Positions 1-11,396 are shown, numbered from the stretch's first letter. The stretch is DNA of 64,000 nt from Diphasiastrum complanatum (GCA_029204225.1 CM055104.1:23825285-23889284), one strand, 5' to 3'. The notes: a model not told the origin generated them from the letters alone. Translations and numbers: made by a program.

Positions 1-133
1 AGACACGAAGAATAAAAGGTGGTAGATCTTCACGCTCCAAAGTACAAAGGAGATCAAAGAAAGTACCAAGAGGAGTACCACCTCCACGGACGATGACGAT
101 AGCAATCTGGATACCGTTAGACATGCCAGCCAT
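1..133 (-). CDS. possible N-terminal exon, runs off the window
   Basis: An open frame on the minus strand starts with ATG at 133 and stays open for 44 codons to the window edge. The start context is AAAAATGGCT, close to the plant consensus, and the leader just upstream holds a short GA/CT-rich run, common in plant 5' UTRs. The peptide begins MAGMSNGIQIAIVIVRGGG and ends in an acidic stretch before the edge. I recognise no family. It could equally be a chance frame in decayed repeat DNA, because the remainder is not visible. Confidence 0.3.
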   Translation of the reverse strand, partial: MAGMSNGIQIAIVIVRGGGTPLGTFFDLLCTLEREDLPPFILRV

Positions 134-639
134 TTTTCGTAATCCTTGATCAGCTAAAACGATTTCTCTCTCTCCATGCATGTAAGCAGATTGAAATTGA
201 GAGATTCAGCTGGAATGTATGAACATCAAATTGGTCGTATACCAATGTAAGCTAAGCACTGTGTTGCTAGCCAATGTCTAGGAGTCCGCTAGTAAGCGAG
301 ACAGTTTGATTTGTGAAAGGCATAGATTCTTTTGCACCGACACATTGTGTGGGTGTCACGCAGCACTCTTTCTGAGAAAGAGATCATTGATAATATAGTA
401 GCTTTAATGCACATGTTGTGTGATCTCGAATGCTTTGATGTCTGATTGTTATATGTTCATTAGCAGCTGTTTATTCTTTATTTTGCATATTGGTTTTATC
501 TTGTTGAGTGCTAAAATAAATTATAACATAGGACAACAATGTCTGTCTATGCTTTGGAGGATTGTAGATCTGTCCTAGCAAGTAGTAGTCCAACAGATAG
601 AATCGAATTCTATTCGGGCTTCAAGGAATTTCGCAACAA
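134..639 (+). other. probable LTR (3' part) of a decayed retroelement
   Basis: No gene is visible. The stretch ends in AACA one base before a primer-site-like TGGTATCGG at 640, as expected for the 3' edge of an LTR. The left LTR boundary cannot be fixed and no second LTR copy was seen. Confidence 0.35.
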
Positions 640-653
640 TGGTATCGGAGTGA
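640..653 (+). other. degenerate primer binding site (tRNA-iMet type)
   Basis: TGGTATCGGAGTG differs at two bases from TGGTATCAGAGCC, the sequence complementary to the 3' end of plant initiator tRNA-Met used by most plant copia elements. Its place directly after an AACA edge supports an LTR/internal junction. Confidence 0.55.
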
Positions 654-689
654 GTGCAATTCGTGTCATTCTCTAAAACCTTTCTCAAC

Positions 690-1600
690 ATGGCTCATGG
701 TTGTTGAGGAGGAGGAGTCAAAGTTGCGCCACTTGTGACAGGCCGTGGCGGACTTATAGTCGGCTCAACTATCTGACATGGATGTGGAGCTTTGTGACAA
801 TGAAGTAAATGCGCAAAACTGCAAGATGAAGCAAACATGTTGTTGGCAGATATTGCTCTTCAGAAGGAACAAGTCGTAGTCGCGGATGATACTATTATGG
901 CTGAGACAACCCCATGACAATCGCAGTCGAGTATCGGTTATTTGTTAAAAGATTAGACTCTTATTCTAGTTCCAAGGTAGTCTAAGGTCAAGCATGCAAA
1001 GTCCAAATTGGCGAAGGAGGTAACCAATTTGTACAAGGCTCTACAACCTTGGCTGTTTTAGAGAAATATAGAACATGCATGGAATATTGATTGTTAGTTC
1101 TTGCTAGAGTGGAGGGAGATAACAATAGAGGAATGGAATGAACCATGGGAGCTGCAAGAATTGTATGAGATCTGGCTAAAGCTCGATTTGAGACCACAAG
1201 CAGTATTGGCATGGGCCATTTTACAAGGCCGATTGAAAGTTCTACCTTTTGATGGCATATAGACTTTATAAGCAACACTCTATTATTTCCTTTGCAGTAT
1301 GTGTATGAAACAAATAAGTATCGTGTGACACACAATACTATACATTATCAGACGATTCAAAAGTCGGCCAAATTCAAAGCTTGGTTGGTAGAGATTTGTA
1401 AAGGATTTGATACTGTACATATTAATATTGTGAATAATATTGATGTATCTTATCCAATTTTGTTGCATTTGTATTGATGAATGGGAGGAGGCTTTTTCAC
1501 AACAAGTTAAGGAATCGGAAGGCCTTATTGAGAAAAAATTGAAGGACAATGCCATGAACAATTTTAAATTCTATGGTATTTTAGAATTCTGACATTTTTC
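690..1600 (+). pseudogene. decayed retrotransposon gag-like region
   Basis: Following the primer site, the plus strand keeps short coding-like pieces broken by stops and frame changes. A first piece near 690-960 reads like a coiled, Ala/Glu/Gln-rich N-terminus (ANMLLADIALQKEQVVVAD near 835-891). A second near 1100-1260 contains EEWNEPWELQELYEIWLKL. Position, orientation and composition suggest a gag remnant. No zinc knuckle or nucleocapsid motif can be seen, so family assignment is an inference. Confidence 0.35.
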
Positions 1601-1742
1601 CACAATAGCCATGAAGCAAGTTCATGAGCTATTTCTTAATGGGCAGTATATATTTTTGACTACGGAGTGGCTAAATCGGGTTAGCTGACAACGAGGACAC
1701 CACGACTCATGTCTAGGATTGTGGATAGTAACCAACAACTGT

Positions 1743-2121
1743 CATTAGAGGAGTTCTAAATTCCAAAAAGACCCTTTGTAAAGATTGTTTTTATATTTTT
1801 TTTTCAAATTTTTCTTACACATGGGCCAATCAAAACACTCAAATTTGAAATCTACGTAACGTAACTTTTTGAGTCCACATTTTGATTCCACACTAAAAAT
1901 GACATAACTTCTTAGTGGTAGGTCCGAATTTAGCGAAGTTTGGTGCATTGGAAAGCACTCAACAAGTGCTTTCCAATAATATGTTAGATGACATACTTCT
2001 AAGCTATGATTAAGAAGTTATGGCAAGTCAAAAGTATTAGTGCTATAATATTTTAATAATATAAAAGACATCTTGCACGAATTCTTAAAGGGTCTTTTTG
2101 GAGCTCAAAACTCCTCTAATG
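1743..2121. mobile_element. MITE with ~34-bp terminal inverted repeats
   Basis: The left end starts CATTAGAGGAGTT and runs to AAAAAGACCCTT. The right end is its reverse complement, AAGGGTCTTTTT to AACTCCTCTAATG, with about 5 mismatches over 34 positions. The interior folds back around a perfect hairpin at 1948-1976, and an outer pair of ATAACTTCTTA / TTAAGAAGTTAT segments also pairs. No clean target duplication is visible; TGT/TAT flanks would be an imperfect 3-bp one. It lies inside the gag-like remnant. A related end occurs at 16099 and, with shared subterminal sequence, at 18399. Confidence 0.8.
1948..1976. repeat. perfect 12-bp-arm hairpin at MITE centre
   Basis: TTGGAAAGCACT and AGTGCTTTCCAA are exact reverse complements separated by CAACA. 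Confidence 0.85.
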
Positions 2122-2289
2122 TATTGTGGCCTTTATGACATTTGAAGTTGGCACATGTAGGAAGAAAGGGTTTGGGTGAAACATCCTCACCAACAACTAT
2201 GGTTGACATTGTATTAGCAGAGATGCCGAGAGTGTTGGTTGATTCTAAAGAATCTGTTGAGATACTGGACTAGAACCATCCAAGAGCAC

Positions 2290-2554
2290 ATCTCACCTTC
2301 CACCAAAGAAGATCCCCACACCATCTACATCACAAAATGAGGACTTGTCTGCCGAAGAATCTTCTGCCCCAAAGGAAGATACAACACAAATGGTCCACCC
2401 ACACAAACATCTAGATCTTGTAAGGGATCCTTTAAGAGGTGGTGAAAGATCCTTCATGGACATCATTTTCTATTGGAGTCTCAAAAGTTCCTTGTTTGTA
2501 GCTAGTTTTCTAGATACTTCTAAGGCCTTCATTCATTTGGCAATCTCAAGCTAG
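2290..2554 (+). pseudogene. retroelement linker fragment, unassigned
   Basis: An open plus-strand frame contains a Pro/Ser/Thr/Glu-rich stretch (PTPSTSQNEDLSAEESSAP) followed by a more hydrophobic part. It lies downstream of the gag-like remnant on the same strand after the MITE, so it may be a linker of the same element. No catalytic motif is visible. Confidence 0.2.
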
Positions 2555-2964
2555 TTCACTATGTACATTGAGTTTTTGTGATCCAAATGAGACCAGATCA
2601 ATTTCTACTTGTTTCGTAGGTTGAAGGCCGTACTACCACCTGTAGTACACACGTGTTGGCTCGGATTTCAATGTTGATCAATTCTTTGGATTGTTAATGC
2701 TTGTTGTTTGTCAAATTGCCAATCTAGATCAACTTTTTTGTGTCTAGGATTTTGACAGATTGTTAAGCAAGCATCCAATCACTCTTGTGGATCTTTTGTA
2801 GATCCATTTATGGTCCTAAAGTACAGTACTTTCACACCATATGTGTTTCCAAAAAATGTTGTATGATCTCTTAGTATGTGCTGCAGATGTCAAAACCATT
2901 ATGTCAATCTTATGTTTGGAACTCAATGTATATGGAAAATTGAAAGCATTTTGAAGAATTTATA

Positions 2965-4547
2965 CTAACCATGTAATGAGTGATGTGATCTTCTTCCATG
3001 CTTTTGGTACTGCATCAACAAACTTGACACAAGTCCTTTGTACAACTTTCTTATCAATATTAAAGTATTTATCTTTTCTTAGAATAGCAATCATTCTATT
3101 AAGCTTCTTCCATACATCAACTTTTAGTACTCTAGTTTTGCCGCTCTTCTCGAAGTTGTGAGTGGCAGCAATAATATCAGTCTAGACTGAGTGTTGAATA
3201 TTAGAAGCCTTACCAGTATGATTTGATAGGAATCGACGTGCTTTTGCTCCTCCTATGCTTGGCTTAGTTGGCATATTTCCAGTCTTTCCTAAAAGCTTTT
3301 CATCTTTTTGAATTTTGACATGTCCCTTATGAAGTCCTGCTTTTGAAAACACTTCTTCTTATCGAGAGATAGCTTCCTTTGCAGATGATGCTGGCTTACT
3401 ATTCCAAGCAAAAACTATATGAAGATAAATGATCTTTTCTATTAATCTAACTTCTGCATAAAGAGTGCAAACATGCACATTTTTTAAGGGGATAGATAGG
3501 GCAGGCTTCTAGTTTGGATCTACATATTCTCTAATAATTCCTGTACTCCTAGTAATATCTTTTGCCATTTTCATGCAGTATAAACAAGGATGTTTAGATG
3601 TAGCACCGTGAGAGACATTATACATGCATTTCAATGTTTTCCAAGCACCTGCTAAGTGCCATTCAACATTGAAGTTTCCAGCTCTTGGAACATTGAGAAG
3701 TCCTCCATCCAGATGGTCCTTGATGATCATAGGATAAGATGTCCTTGAGAATATCCATGATAATATATCACGATCCTCCTTCAGCACCTATCCAAAGAAC
3801 TAAAAACTTAGTTTACAAAAAATTAATAATATTCAATGAATCTAATGTAATAATGATGCTACTTACCTGAAACCCTGCCAACCACCATATATCATTTTCT
3901 GATTGAACACTGAATCTGAAATCTTCTTGGTCCTCTGTTTGTGATAGTGCACCATTTATGAGAGTTATACTAACTGTCTCCACCTTCTACCCTTGCACAA
4001 TTTCTGACTCATCTAACTTAAGTACTATGATTATTTTGCCATTCACCTATCCAAAGGTTATATCATAGAATGTGACGATGTATCTTAGCAAGTAATTTAG
4101 ATCAACAAATAAGTTGTTTGATGAATTATAGGATATTGCTCTTCCATCAGTTTCATACACCTTCTCAATATGAAATGGAGTTCCAATGATCTTATGCATA
4201 CCTATGTTTAATGCATCTCTCTCTTGCTTCAAGTGATATGTCCTAGAGATTGGGACTTTTCTAATTCGAACTTGCTTAAAAGCTTCTCTAATTAGTTTAA
4301 ATATTGTTGCATATGCTTCCTTGCTAATACCTGCAAAATCACAAGCACCCTGAACTATAGTCTTATCTAATTGTTTTTGAATGTCCACTTTCAAAGACTC
4401 TATTATTTTGCACTTTACATTTGAACTCCTATTTTTCATCATGATACACTTAGTGGATTTGCCTGTCAATATTGAGCCCAATGGCATTGCTAGTGAAGTA
4501 TTGTCCTTAATATTTCGAGGATCTACTAATGCAGATTTGCAAAACAA
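2965..4547 (-). pseudogene. unrecognised spliced transposase-like gene, copy 1
   Basis: One long minus-strand coding track runs from about 4547 to about 2965. In order it contains a basic, helical N-terminal part, a segment with KLDESEIVQG, a Trp-rich DIWWLAGFQ, then VLKEDRDILSWIFSRT, WHLAGAWKTLKCMYN, SHGATSKHPCLYCMK and a block with CTLYAEVRLIEKIIYLHI. Between FQ and VLKED lies a 79-bp intron (3866-3788) with GTAAGT donor and AG acceptor, joining codons in phase. In-frame TAG codons at 4047, 3988 and 3509 break it. A second copy lies at 49536-50640 on the opposite strand and shares the intron boundary and all later blocks. Repetition and decay suggest a DNA transposon protein. I could not assign a superfamily. 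Confidence 0.6.
3788..3866 (-). other. GT-AG intron in transposase-like gene
   Basis: On the minus strand TTTCAG is followed by GTAAGTAGCA, and TTTGGATAG by GTGCTGAAG. Removing 79 bp keeps the frame. The second gene copy has a matching acceptor (CTCTACAG before GTCTTGAAA at 49536), which supports a real intron. Confidence 0.65.
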
Positions 4548-4590
4548 CAGATAGTTAGTAGAATATCACCATAGCTGAAATTAAATCCAA

Positions 4591-5600
4591 ATGTCATTGA
4601 TCAAGTTACAAAAATTCGAATATACTTATCTGAGCCCAGAGACCATAATGCAAAACTATTATATCGGATTACTCAACAAGATTAAATATGGTATGAAGAA
4701 GTTTGCATCCTATACTTCATTGGCACAATTCTATCAAGATTCTGTCATTATGGAGAATCTTATTTTAAAGAAGAGAGCAGATCACTCCTATCCAAACACA
4801 AAGATATTGGATGGAAAATCAGAAAAGTCTGCAGGTGTAATGCTAGTCGAGCAAACAAGGGCAGAAGATTATGAATCATCAAGGAGTTCAATAAAGTCAA
4901 GTAGATCAGGTGCAACAAGTGACCACGAACCTAGTACATCAAATTTCTGCTTTCATCAAACTCAGGCTCGTGAAGTAAAAGTTCTTGAGAAAGACCAATG
5001 TACATACTACTTTAAGGATCATCCAAGTACAAGATGTCCAATCAAGAATCCGCACTTCGTACAAAGACAAAACATAGAACAACAAGTTTGACGACAAGAT
5101 TCAGTGGTTCAAAGGTCCATCTACATCACGAGTTTCTTCAACAATCAGTGGAAAGGTGGAAGTATTGGTCATATCATCATGCACTTCTCCGAACTCCAAA
5201 GAAAATCATAATAGCCTACCAGTCTATTCTGTGGAAGATCCTAAGGGGGATCTGTTACCGGTGTATGCCTATCAACTTAGGTGCTATAGATGTGGAGGAA
5301 AACATTGTTGCACCGAATGTCCACATCGAGGGGATCCAGCAACATTGGAACCCTGGTGTGCACAATGCGGAGTTAACCATCCATGTCAAGATTGTCTGAT
5401 GCGGAGTTCACAAATAGCTAGGAGGCATTTGGCTTATATAAATTGAGATGCACCTGTTTGACCAATCCACCAATACACATAATGTACTACAGATGGAAAA
5501 TCCTAGCGCCACTAGGTTATGAAACAAGTGAAGAGGAGGATAGTTCAAAAAAAGTCCCTATAGTTAGCGTAATAAGTGCGAGGGCACTGGCATCCTAAGC
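4591..5600 (+). pseudogene. retrotransposon gag with three CCHC knuckles
   Basis: A plus-strand frame from 4591 gives 166 residues with a gag-like helical start (IKYGMKKFASYTSLAQFYQD) and a Ser-rich linker, then CTYYFKDHPSTRC, a CX2CX3HX4C knuckle whose second Cys is Tyr. The coding continues in a different frame at about 5156-5446, where CYRCGGKHCCTEC and CAQCGVNHPCQDC are two complete CX2CX3HX4C knuckles. A downstream acidic piece (ETSEEEDSS near 5525) continues in a third frame. The family is an LTR-retrotransposon gag, probably Ty3/gypsy-like. The 5' part is missing: the fragment begins next to the oppositely oriented transposase-like gene. Confidence 0.6.
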
Positions 5601-5875
5601 CCAACCCAATGAGCACATTGATAGCTGTTTGAAGTTGTTCCATAGAGACTTGAGCCGTAGGTGTAAATAAATAATCTTTAGGCCCAAAGTCTCGAATTTA
5701 ACATGCAAATAAGTAATCTAATTTGGTCAAAGTTGGACTCACATGATTCATGTGACTTACTTTGTGCTTTCTTAGAACCATTAGATTGAGTTTGTGTTTA
5801 TTTGAAAGGCTTGGATTAGAATCCTTGGCCCAATGAAGTGGCCAATCAGAGTGAAAGAGGCTCACCTTTCAAATC

Positions 5876-5885
5876 TATAAAAGGG
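5876..5885 (+). promoter_or_regulatory. TATA box before a (TC)n tract
   Basis: CTATAAAAGG lies about 70 bp before the (TC)n tract, with an AATAAA polyadenylation-type signal at about 5925. The arrangement suggests an LTR promoter, but no LTR edges were found. Confidence 0.4.
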
Positions 5886-5943
5886 AGCCATGTCCTTTGT
5901 ATTGTGTCCTATATTCACTTCTAATAAAGCTCTGTCAGCTTCA

Positions 5944-5946
<3 letters not shown>

Positions 5947-6015
<69 letters not shown>
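5947..6015. repeat. (CT)n microsatellite, ~69 bp
   Basis: Uninterrupted CT dinucleotides followed by CT-rich sequence. Frames through it encode only Leu-Ser or Arg-Glu repeats and are not genes. Confidence 0.95.
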
Positions 6016-6019
<4 letters not shown>

Positions 6020-6119
6020 CTCTTCCCTTATCTTTCCATGTGCTATGCAGGTGAAGGCGAGGGTTTTGCTTTGAGTGATGAACTCCTATGTTACACCTAT
6101 GACACAACATTTGTTTGAA

Positions 6120-7001
6120 CCATCCATCTCAATATGGATTGATGCTTCCATACTTATTCATGATTACATTACATCAATGAATGGGCATGTATCTTATGCA
6201 TTATTTCAGAGAGCATATATGCATGATCTAGAAGCATAGGAATGGGTCAAAGAAGGAAATGGTGATAAGAAACACTACAATGAGGTGGAGAGTGATATGT
6301 ATACATGTATGTGTGTGTATACATCTTCATGCAACTAAAAGGGGTTGTGCGTGGGTGTGATGAGATGACAAGAAAATACCCAATAGCTACTAATAGTATC
6401 ATTTTGGGAGTAGTTGAGATACTAAGAACCCTCTGCGATTCAATCAAGAATCATGGAAAAAAAAATTATTAGATCTATGATTTGTTCTAGATATGAGAGA
6501 TTCCTCTAGGTTCTAGACCTTATTATCTTGATGTTATATTCTAGGAAAATTCTTCATGTGCTATCTATCGAGTCTAGATCTATTGAGTAGATGATTGAAA
6601 AGAGCTATGAGAATTTGTGATGAGATGGCTACAAGATATTCAAATTGAACAACGGTACTTATAAGTATCAAAGAAGTCTTGGTAGCTACTGAACTTGATA
6701 TGAATAAGATTTTTAAAAGATTTAAAAGGATTTTCACTACATCTATGCTACCCACACCCTTATCAAATCATGTTGATCTGACCTTTCACAATATTCGTTA
6801 AGATTCTAATTGTTAGATCTATATATAAAAATGAGTGAATAAGCTTCTAGAAATCACTAAGAGAAAGTGAGTGAGGAACAAAGAAAAATGCATTATCCTA
6901 GACTTTCTAAGAAAACCTCTAGACACATATTGATATCAGATGCATTAATTTATTACTATTTTACAAAAGAAATTACTTAAATATATCCCCAATGTACAGA
7001 G
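6120..7001. other. no gene recognised
   Basis: AT-rich sequence with only short frames that lack recognisable motifs. The 6561-6755 and 6247-6447 minus-strand frames have no features beyond chance. Confidence 0.5.
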
Positions 7002-7745
7002 GTCCTGGGCTACCCATTAGTCTATTTGAGAACCTGTATGTGCCCACATATTCCACTCAACATAGCCCATCGGCTAGAACTGACGGCACATGAAACGGAA
7101 CCCATTCGGAGAAACTGGGCCTTCAGACAGAAAGCTACAAAAGTAGTCCTTTCTCGTGTGCCCTAATTGCATTATGTTGGGAACGAAGGGTCATTTTGAC
7201 CAAACGAGGTTCGAATCAAGAGGTGTTGGATCCGTCTGGTCTATATCGAGCTCACAAGCCTGTCCACTACATTCTGGGCAAATTCGATTGATTTCAGGTC
7301 CCAATCAGTCAAGTGTCCCGGGCTGAGACCTTTGGACGAAAGTCCCAGCATACCCGTCAGTCTGTTTGGCATCTTGTCTATCCCAACAAGTTCCCCTTGA
7401 CATTTCCCATCATTCAGAATTAACGACATGTGAAATGGACCTCATTTAGAAAACTGGGCCTTTAGATGAAAATATGAAAAAGCGGTCCTTTCTCAGGTGC
7501 CCTAACTGCGTTCCTCTGGATAGAAGAGTCAGTTTGACAAAACGATGTTAGAACCAAGTGCTGATGGATCTGTCTGCATCGGGCTCACGAGCCTGTACAT
7601 ATCATTCTGGGCCATTCTGTACAAGTTCGACCAATTCTAGATCGTGACCCGTCAAGTGTACCTGCAACCTTTTTTTTAGGCTGAACATCAGACGGAGGTC
7701 CCGAGCTACCTGTCAGTTCGTTAAGCATACTATATGTTCCCACAA
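7002..7745. repeat. ~345-bp tandem repeat, about 2.1 units
   Basis: Units start near 7002 (GGTCCTGGGCTACCC), 7341 (AGTCCCAGCATACCC) and 7697 (GGTCCCGAGCTACCT). They share further blocks in the same order, such as AAACTGGGCCTT, GTCCTTTCTC, GTGCCCTAA and GAGCTCACAAGCCTGT / GGGCTCACGAGCCTGT. The third unit is cut after about 50 bp. The units are strongly diverged, so this is an old satellite-like or duplicated segment. Confidence 0.7.
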
Positions 7746-8454
7746 TGAAAGCAAATAGCAGATGCCATCATCACTCTTTGATCAACACATAGAAACAAAG
7801 AAGGAAAGACACTGAAGGATCCGAAAGATCGCTAGCACTCATTAAATAGCAAGTTGAAGGGAATCAAACATAGTGGATCATCTTTTGTGGGAAAAGATGG
7901 AGTAAAATTAGCACGGAAAGTTGCGCAGTTGGATGGATCGTAGTAGTCACGCCACTATCCAATTGTCATCCTTGAGAATTTGTAACCCATCAACACCATT
8001 CTAATGCAAGATTGTCAAAAGTTGAGAATTTGAATGAGCTACCAAGCCTAGTGTGGGCGTTGACGATTTAGTAGAAGTAGGATAGAAATTCATACGAAGT
8101 TCCTGCAAGATACTGCTCCACATTTGCTCTGTCTTACAAATTTAATGTTTTCATAAAGTGTTTTAGAAAAAAGCATCCACCAACTATGGACAATGCCTAT
8201 TTATATATAGATAATATTATATCAATGAGAGATTAGTTATCACATCACAACAAAATAATGCTATGCTAGGGCATTTTCTCCTTGGGAGATCAACATTGAG
8301 TGGAAAAACAACTTAACTGGATACAAGACCATACCACTATTTCTAGTGTTGTGCTGCTACAAGGTGGTTGTACATGTCCCATAACTAATACTAAACCAGA
8401 GATCCCCAGTCAATAAAATCATATATTTATGACTAATGGAAGTTTTCTACGTCT
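7746..8454. other. no gene recognised
   Basis: No coding, repeat or promoter signal could be supported. Confidence 0.5.
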
Positions 8455-8980
8455 CTAGAGGTATAGCCTATAATTGGTATAACATTGTGAGACATACAAT
8501 TTTTGGTATTGATATCTTGCGCACTTACGAAGGTCTCCAGGTATTTCTCTATCATACTTCAATCGAGGATTCCTTCTAGTGTCTCTGATGATGTTGTTTA
8601 TATTCTCGAGGACGTACTTAGGCAACAGATCATAAATTCCTAATCGCAACTCCATATATTGAATGGAAGATCTTATTACTACTCTCCAGACTAAATTCTT
8701 ACCCAGTTCATTGACTTCGAGGGAACTACTGTCAACATTGTATTTGATTCTAAACAAATTGTCTCCCTCCAGGAGATGTTTGTGGAATTTCCTTGAGTAG
8801 AAGTAATGGTGAATATATCTGTTTCTATTTAGCTTGCAGAAATCTCCAAGTAGGGGTTATTCTCGTAGTCCTAATCCAGTCATGATACTCTCGGCCCAAA
8901 ACTTGTCCTAGTAGTTCTTTCGAAGTGTATAGAATGTGTAACTACTAAAATCCATGATTCATTCGCTATAATGTAGACTA
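8455..8980 (-). pseudogene. hypothetical minus-strand coding fragment
   Basis: A 100-residue frame (8757-8455) is rich in charged residues with natural-looking composition (LLPKYVLENINNIIRDTRR). An upstream piece on the same strand continues it to about 8980 with a stop. No family is recognised, and a chance frame cannot be excluded. Confidence 0.22.
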
Positions 8981-9189
8981 ATTTCTTGACTCAAAACCCT
9001 TTGTTGTCAACTTTAGTTGCTAAGTCTTCGGTCCTTATTTCATTGATGGTAGTATCTAACATTATCGGTTCTACTACACCCAACCAGATCTCTAGGAGAT
9101 TCATGTCAACATCAGACCACCAAGGCAATCCAGGATTGGCTTTGGTCAAGATCTGTCATGGAACAATTTGTGTGGAATAGACTATTGGA

Positions 9190-9471
9190 ATCTAAGATTC
9201 GCAGAATGCATGGCTCTGGAAATTCCATTATCTCTTCAAGTCTGGATGCTCCTAAGAGTGAAACAATTTGTTGACAATGTAAGATTTTCAGTCCAATCGG
9301 TATGACGGCGTTCATATATGATGTGTCAATGTAGGAATTGTTAGGTCTTAACGGAGGATTAGGATGAAACATCTTGTCTACAAGTTGACTTAGACTCTCG
9401 ATGCATTTGGATCCGATAATCTATCTTTAGATGATTGTGATGTACTGAACTTCTTGATGCATGCTACATGG

Positions 9472-9534
<63 letters not shown>

Positions 9535-9760
9535 AATGCAAGAGATGTATTTTACTTTTAACATGTCCTGGATATCTTTGAAGAAAATCAAAATACAAAT
9601 ATTGTGGGAACGTCGGTAAACAAGGATAGGTAAGATACATGGTTCTAAGGACCTCAGAATTTTGTCTAGGAATGTGATTTCAAGGATGGATATAATCCTT
9701 TGTTGATACATCACCTTTAATCCTATTAGTATCCCGATGTTTGATCTCACATTTTCTCTC
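9190..9760. repeat. diverged duplication flanking a microsatellite
   Basis: About 150 bp at 9190-9330 resembles 9604-9755 when aligned. In the minus-strand frames both encode a similar string: GLKILHCQQIVSLLGASRLEEI versus GLKVMYQQRIISILEITFLDKI, each followed by a PEPCIL / LEPCIL stretch. Between the copies lies the (TC)n tract. The encoded similarity may point to a once coding duplicated segment. No family is recognised. Confidence 0.4.
9474..9531. repeat. (TC)n microsatellite, ~58 bp
   Basis: Uninterrupted TC dinucleotides between the two diverged duplicates. Confidence 0.95.
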
Positions 9761-10535
9761 TTTATAAAATGTATTGTTTGTCAAATGCCCAAAAATCAAT
9801 ACTTTGTATTTTCAAAAGATAGGCGAAGTTTTATTAAAAGGTGATCATTTTTTCTGTCCTTGCTGATTCGACGTTGCTATTAGGAAGAAGAATTTATATT
9901 TATGTTTCTCTTTTGAATTTTTTATAACAAAGACATTCCTTCCTAAACATAAGTTTCTTCTTCAAGTAATTTCCCAAAGAAAACTTGATTTCAGTGTGGT
10001 GTACAACCCCCAAGCCATTTTGGTTTTCAAATGTTTGATAGTGAATGACCAGGAGCCATCTATTACAAATGAGATATCCTGGTCACTGAGGAACAGGATG
10101 CCAGTTTCAAGAAATACTTTCCAAGGGCCAGGCAGCCGTTGGGTAGAAGGAATGGAGATAAGAGAATGTAGTAGGTCGTTGGCAGCAGATCGCAGAAGGG
10201 AGCGAGTCTGATGGCATGCAGGCAGGGCCGTGGACAGGGAGTCGTAGATGGAGAAGGGCAGAGAGCCACAACAGGGCAGCGATGAAGGGATGGAAGAGCA
10301 GAAAGTGGCTCAGTAACACATCGTTGTCTTCAAAGACTAATACTCTCACAATATGTAGGCCATCTTCAAAAGGCACATGAAAGCAATGCATTGAATGCAT
10401 TCACCATTGGCAGGAAGGAAAGAAGTACCTCTATAGACTGCAAGATAGATTCCAGAAGAATGATGGGTTTCAATTAACTAGATTCTTCATTCCTTGAAAA
10501 GAAACTGCACACAGTTGGCTTCTAGAGGCATTAAC
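9761..10535. other. no gene recognised
   Basis: Short overlapping frames at 9996-10400 on both strands have skewed composition and no motifs. They are treated as non-coding. Confidence 0.5.
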
Positions 10536-11342
10536 AAGCAGAGCACTTTCAAACAACCAGGCTCTCAGGGCTCTATGCCTGTGTGTTTTTTTTTCTTAAG
10601 GATAAACAAGATAGGGAAATATCCAATAATTTTGACAGGCAGAAAAATGGCCTCAAGCAAAACTAGAGATATGTACTCTGCTTTTTGACAGGCCCACGGG
10701 GTATTGGATCCCAAATAGATCAATAACTTCTCAGAAAACTAGCAATGACTCAGGCTCTGTTCATTGGGCTTCCCTCAAAACTACTGACAAAGCTTTGAAA
10801 GCCTTAGTGATCAGCAATAAACAAGGCAATGACTGCCTTTTTGGATAACAAACAATCTTTAAATAAATCACAGAACCTTGTGAATGTAACAACAAAGCTT
10901 TCCACAATTGCAAGCTCTGCAGACACAAGATTAATGACAACAATATACAAGATTAATCCCAGTGCAATCTACACCCTTCCAAGATCTGCAACCAAATGTT
11001 AGAGATAGCATAAATATACAAGTACAAATCCTCACAATGTCAGGGCCTGCAACCACAGAGTTAGAAGTAGTACAACAGATGGCATCAAATCTGATTCAAT
11101 AAACAATGATCCAAGAAATAAACACAATGCTAAAGGCTGAGAAACAGATCAATAGCAATGAAAATGAACAGAGTTTGCAGCAAAGATCGAACAAAGAAAT
11201 TAGAGTGGAAGGCACCAGGCAGATCAGCCTCTTCTCCTTCCCTCCTCCTTGTCTCTGTGAGATTGAACACAAATTGGAGGTGGAAGAGATGGGAGGCACC
11301 AAGCAAAACAAATTCTTCTCCTTCCCTTTCTTCTCCACACAA

Positions 11343-11396
<54 letters not shown>

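Noticed and set aside
2976-3161. Plus-strand 61-residue hydrophobic frame
   Set aside because: It is antisense to the transposase-like gene, whose minus-strand frame has homologous support from the copy at 49536.
5862-6118. Frames of Leu-Ser or Arg-Glu repeats across (TC)n tracts here and at 9427-9750, 11096-11468, 21086-21375, 25698-25990 and 59416-59781
   Set aside because: They are translations of dinucleotide repeats with no independent coding support.
9996-10400. Several overlapping 68-97 residue frames
   Set aside because: All lack motifs and overlap on both strands; composition reflects local base bias.
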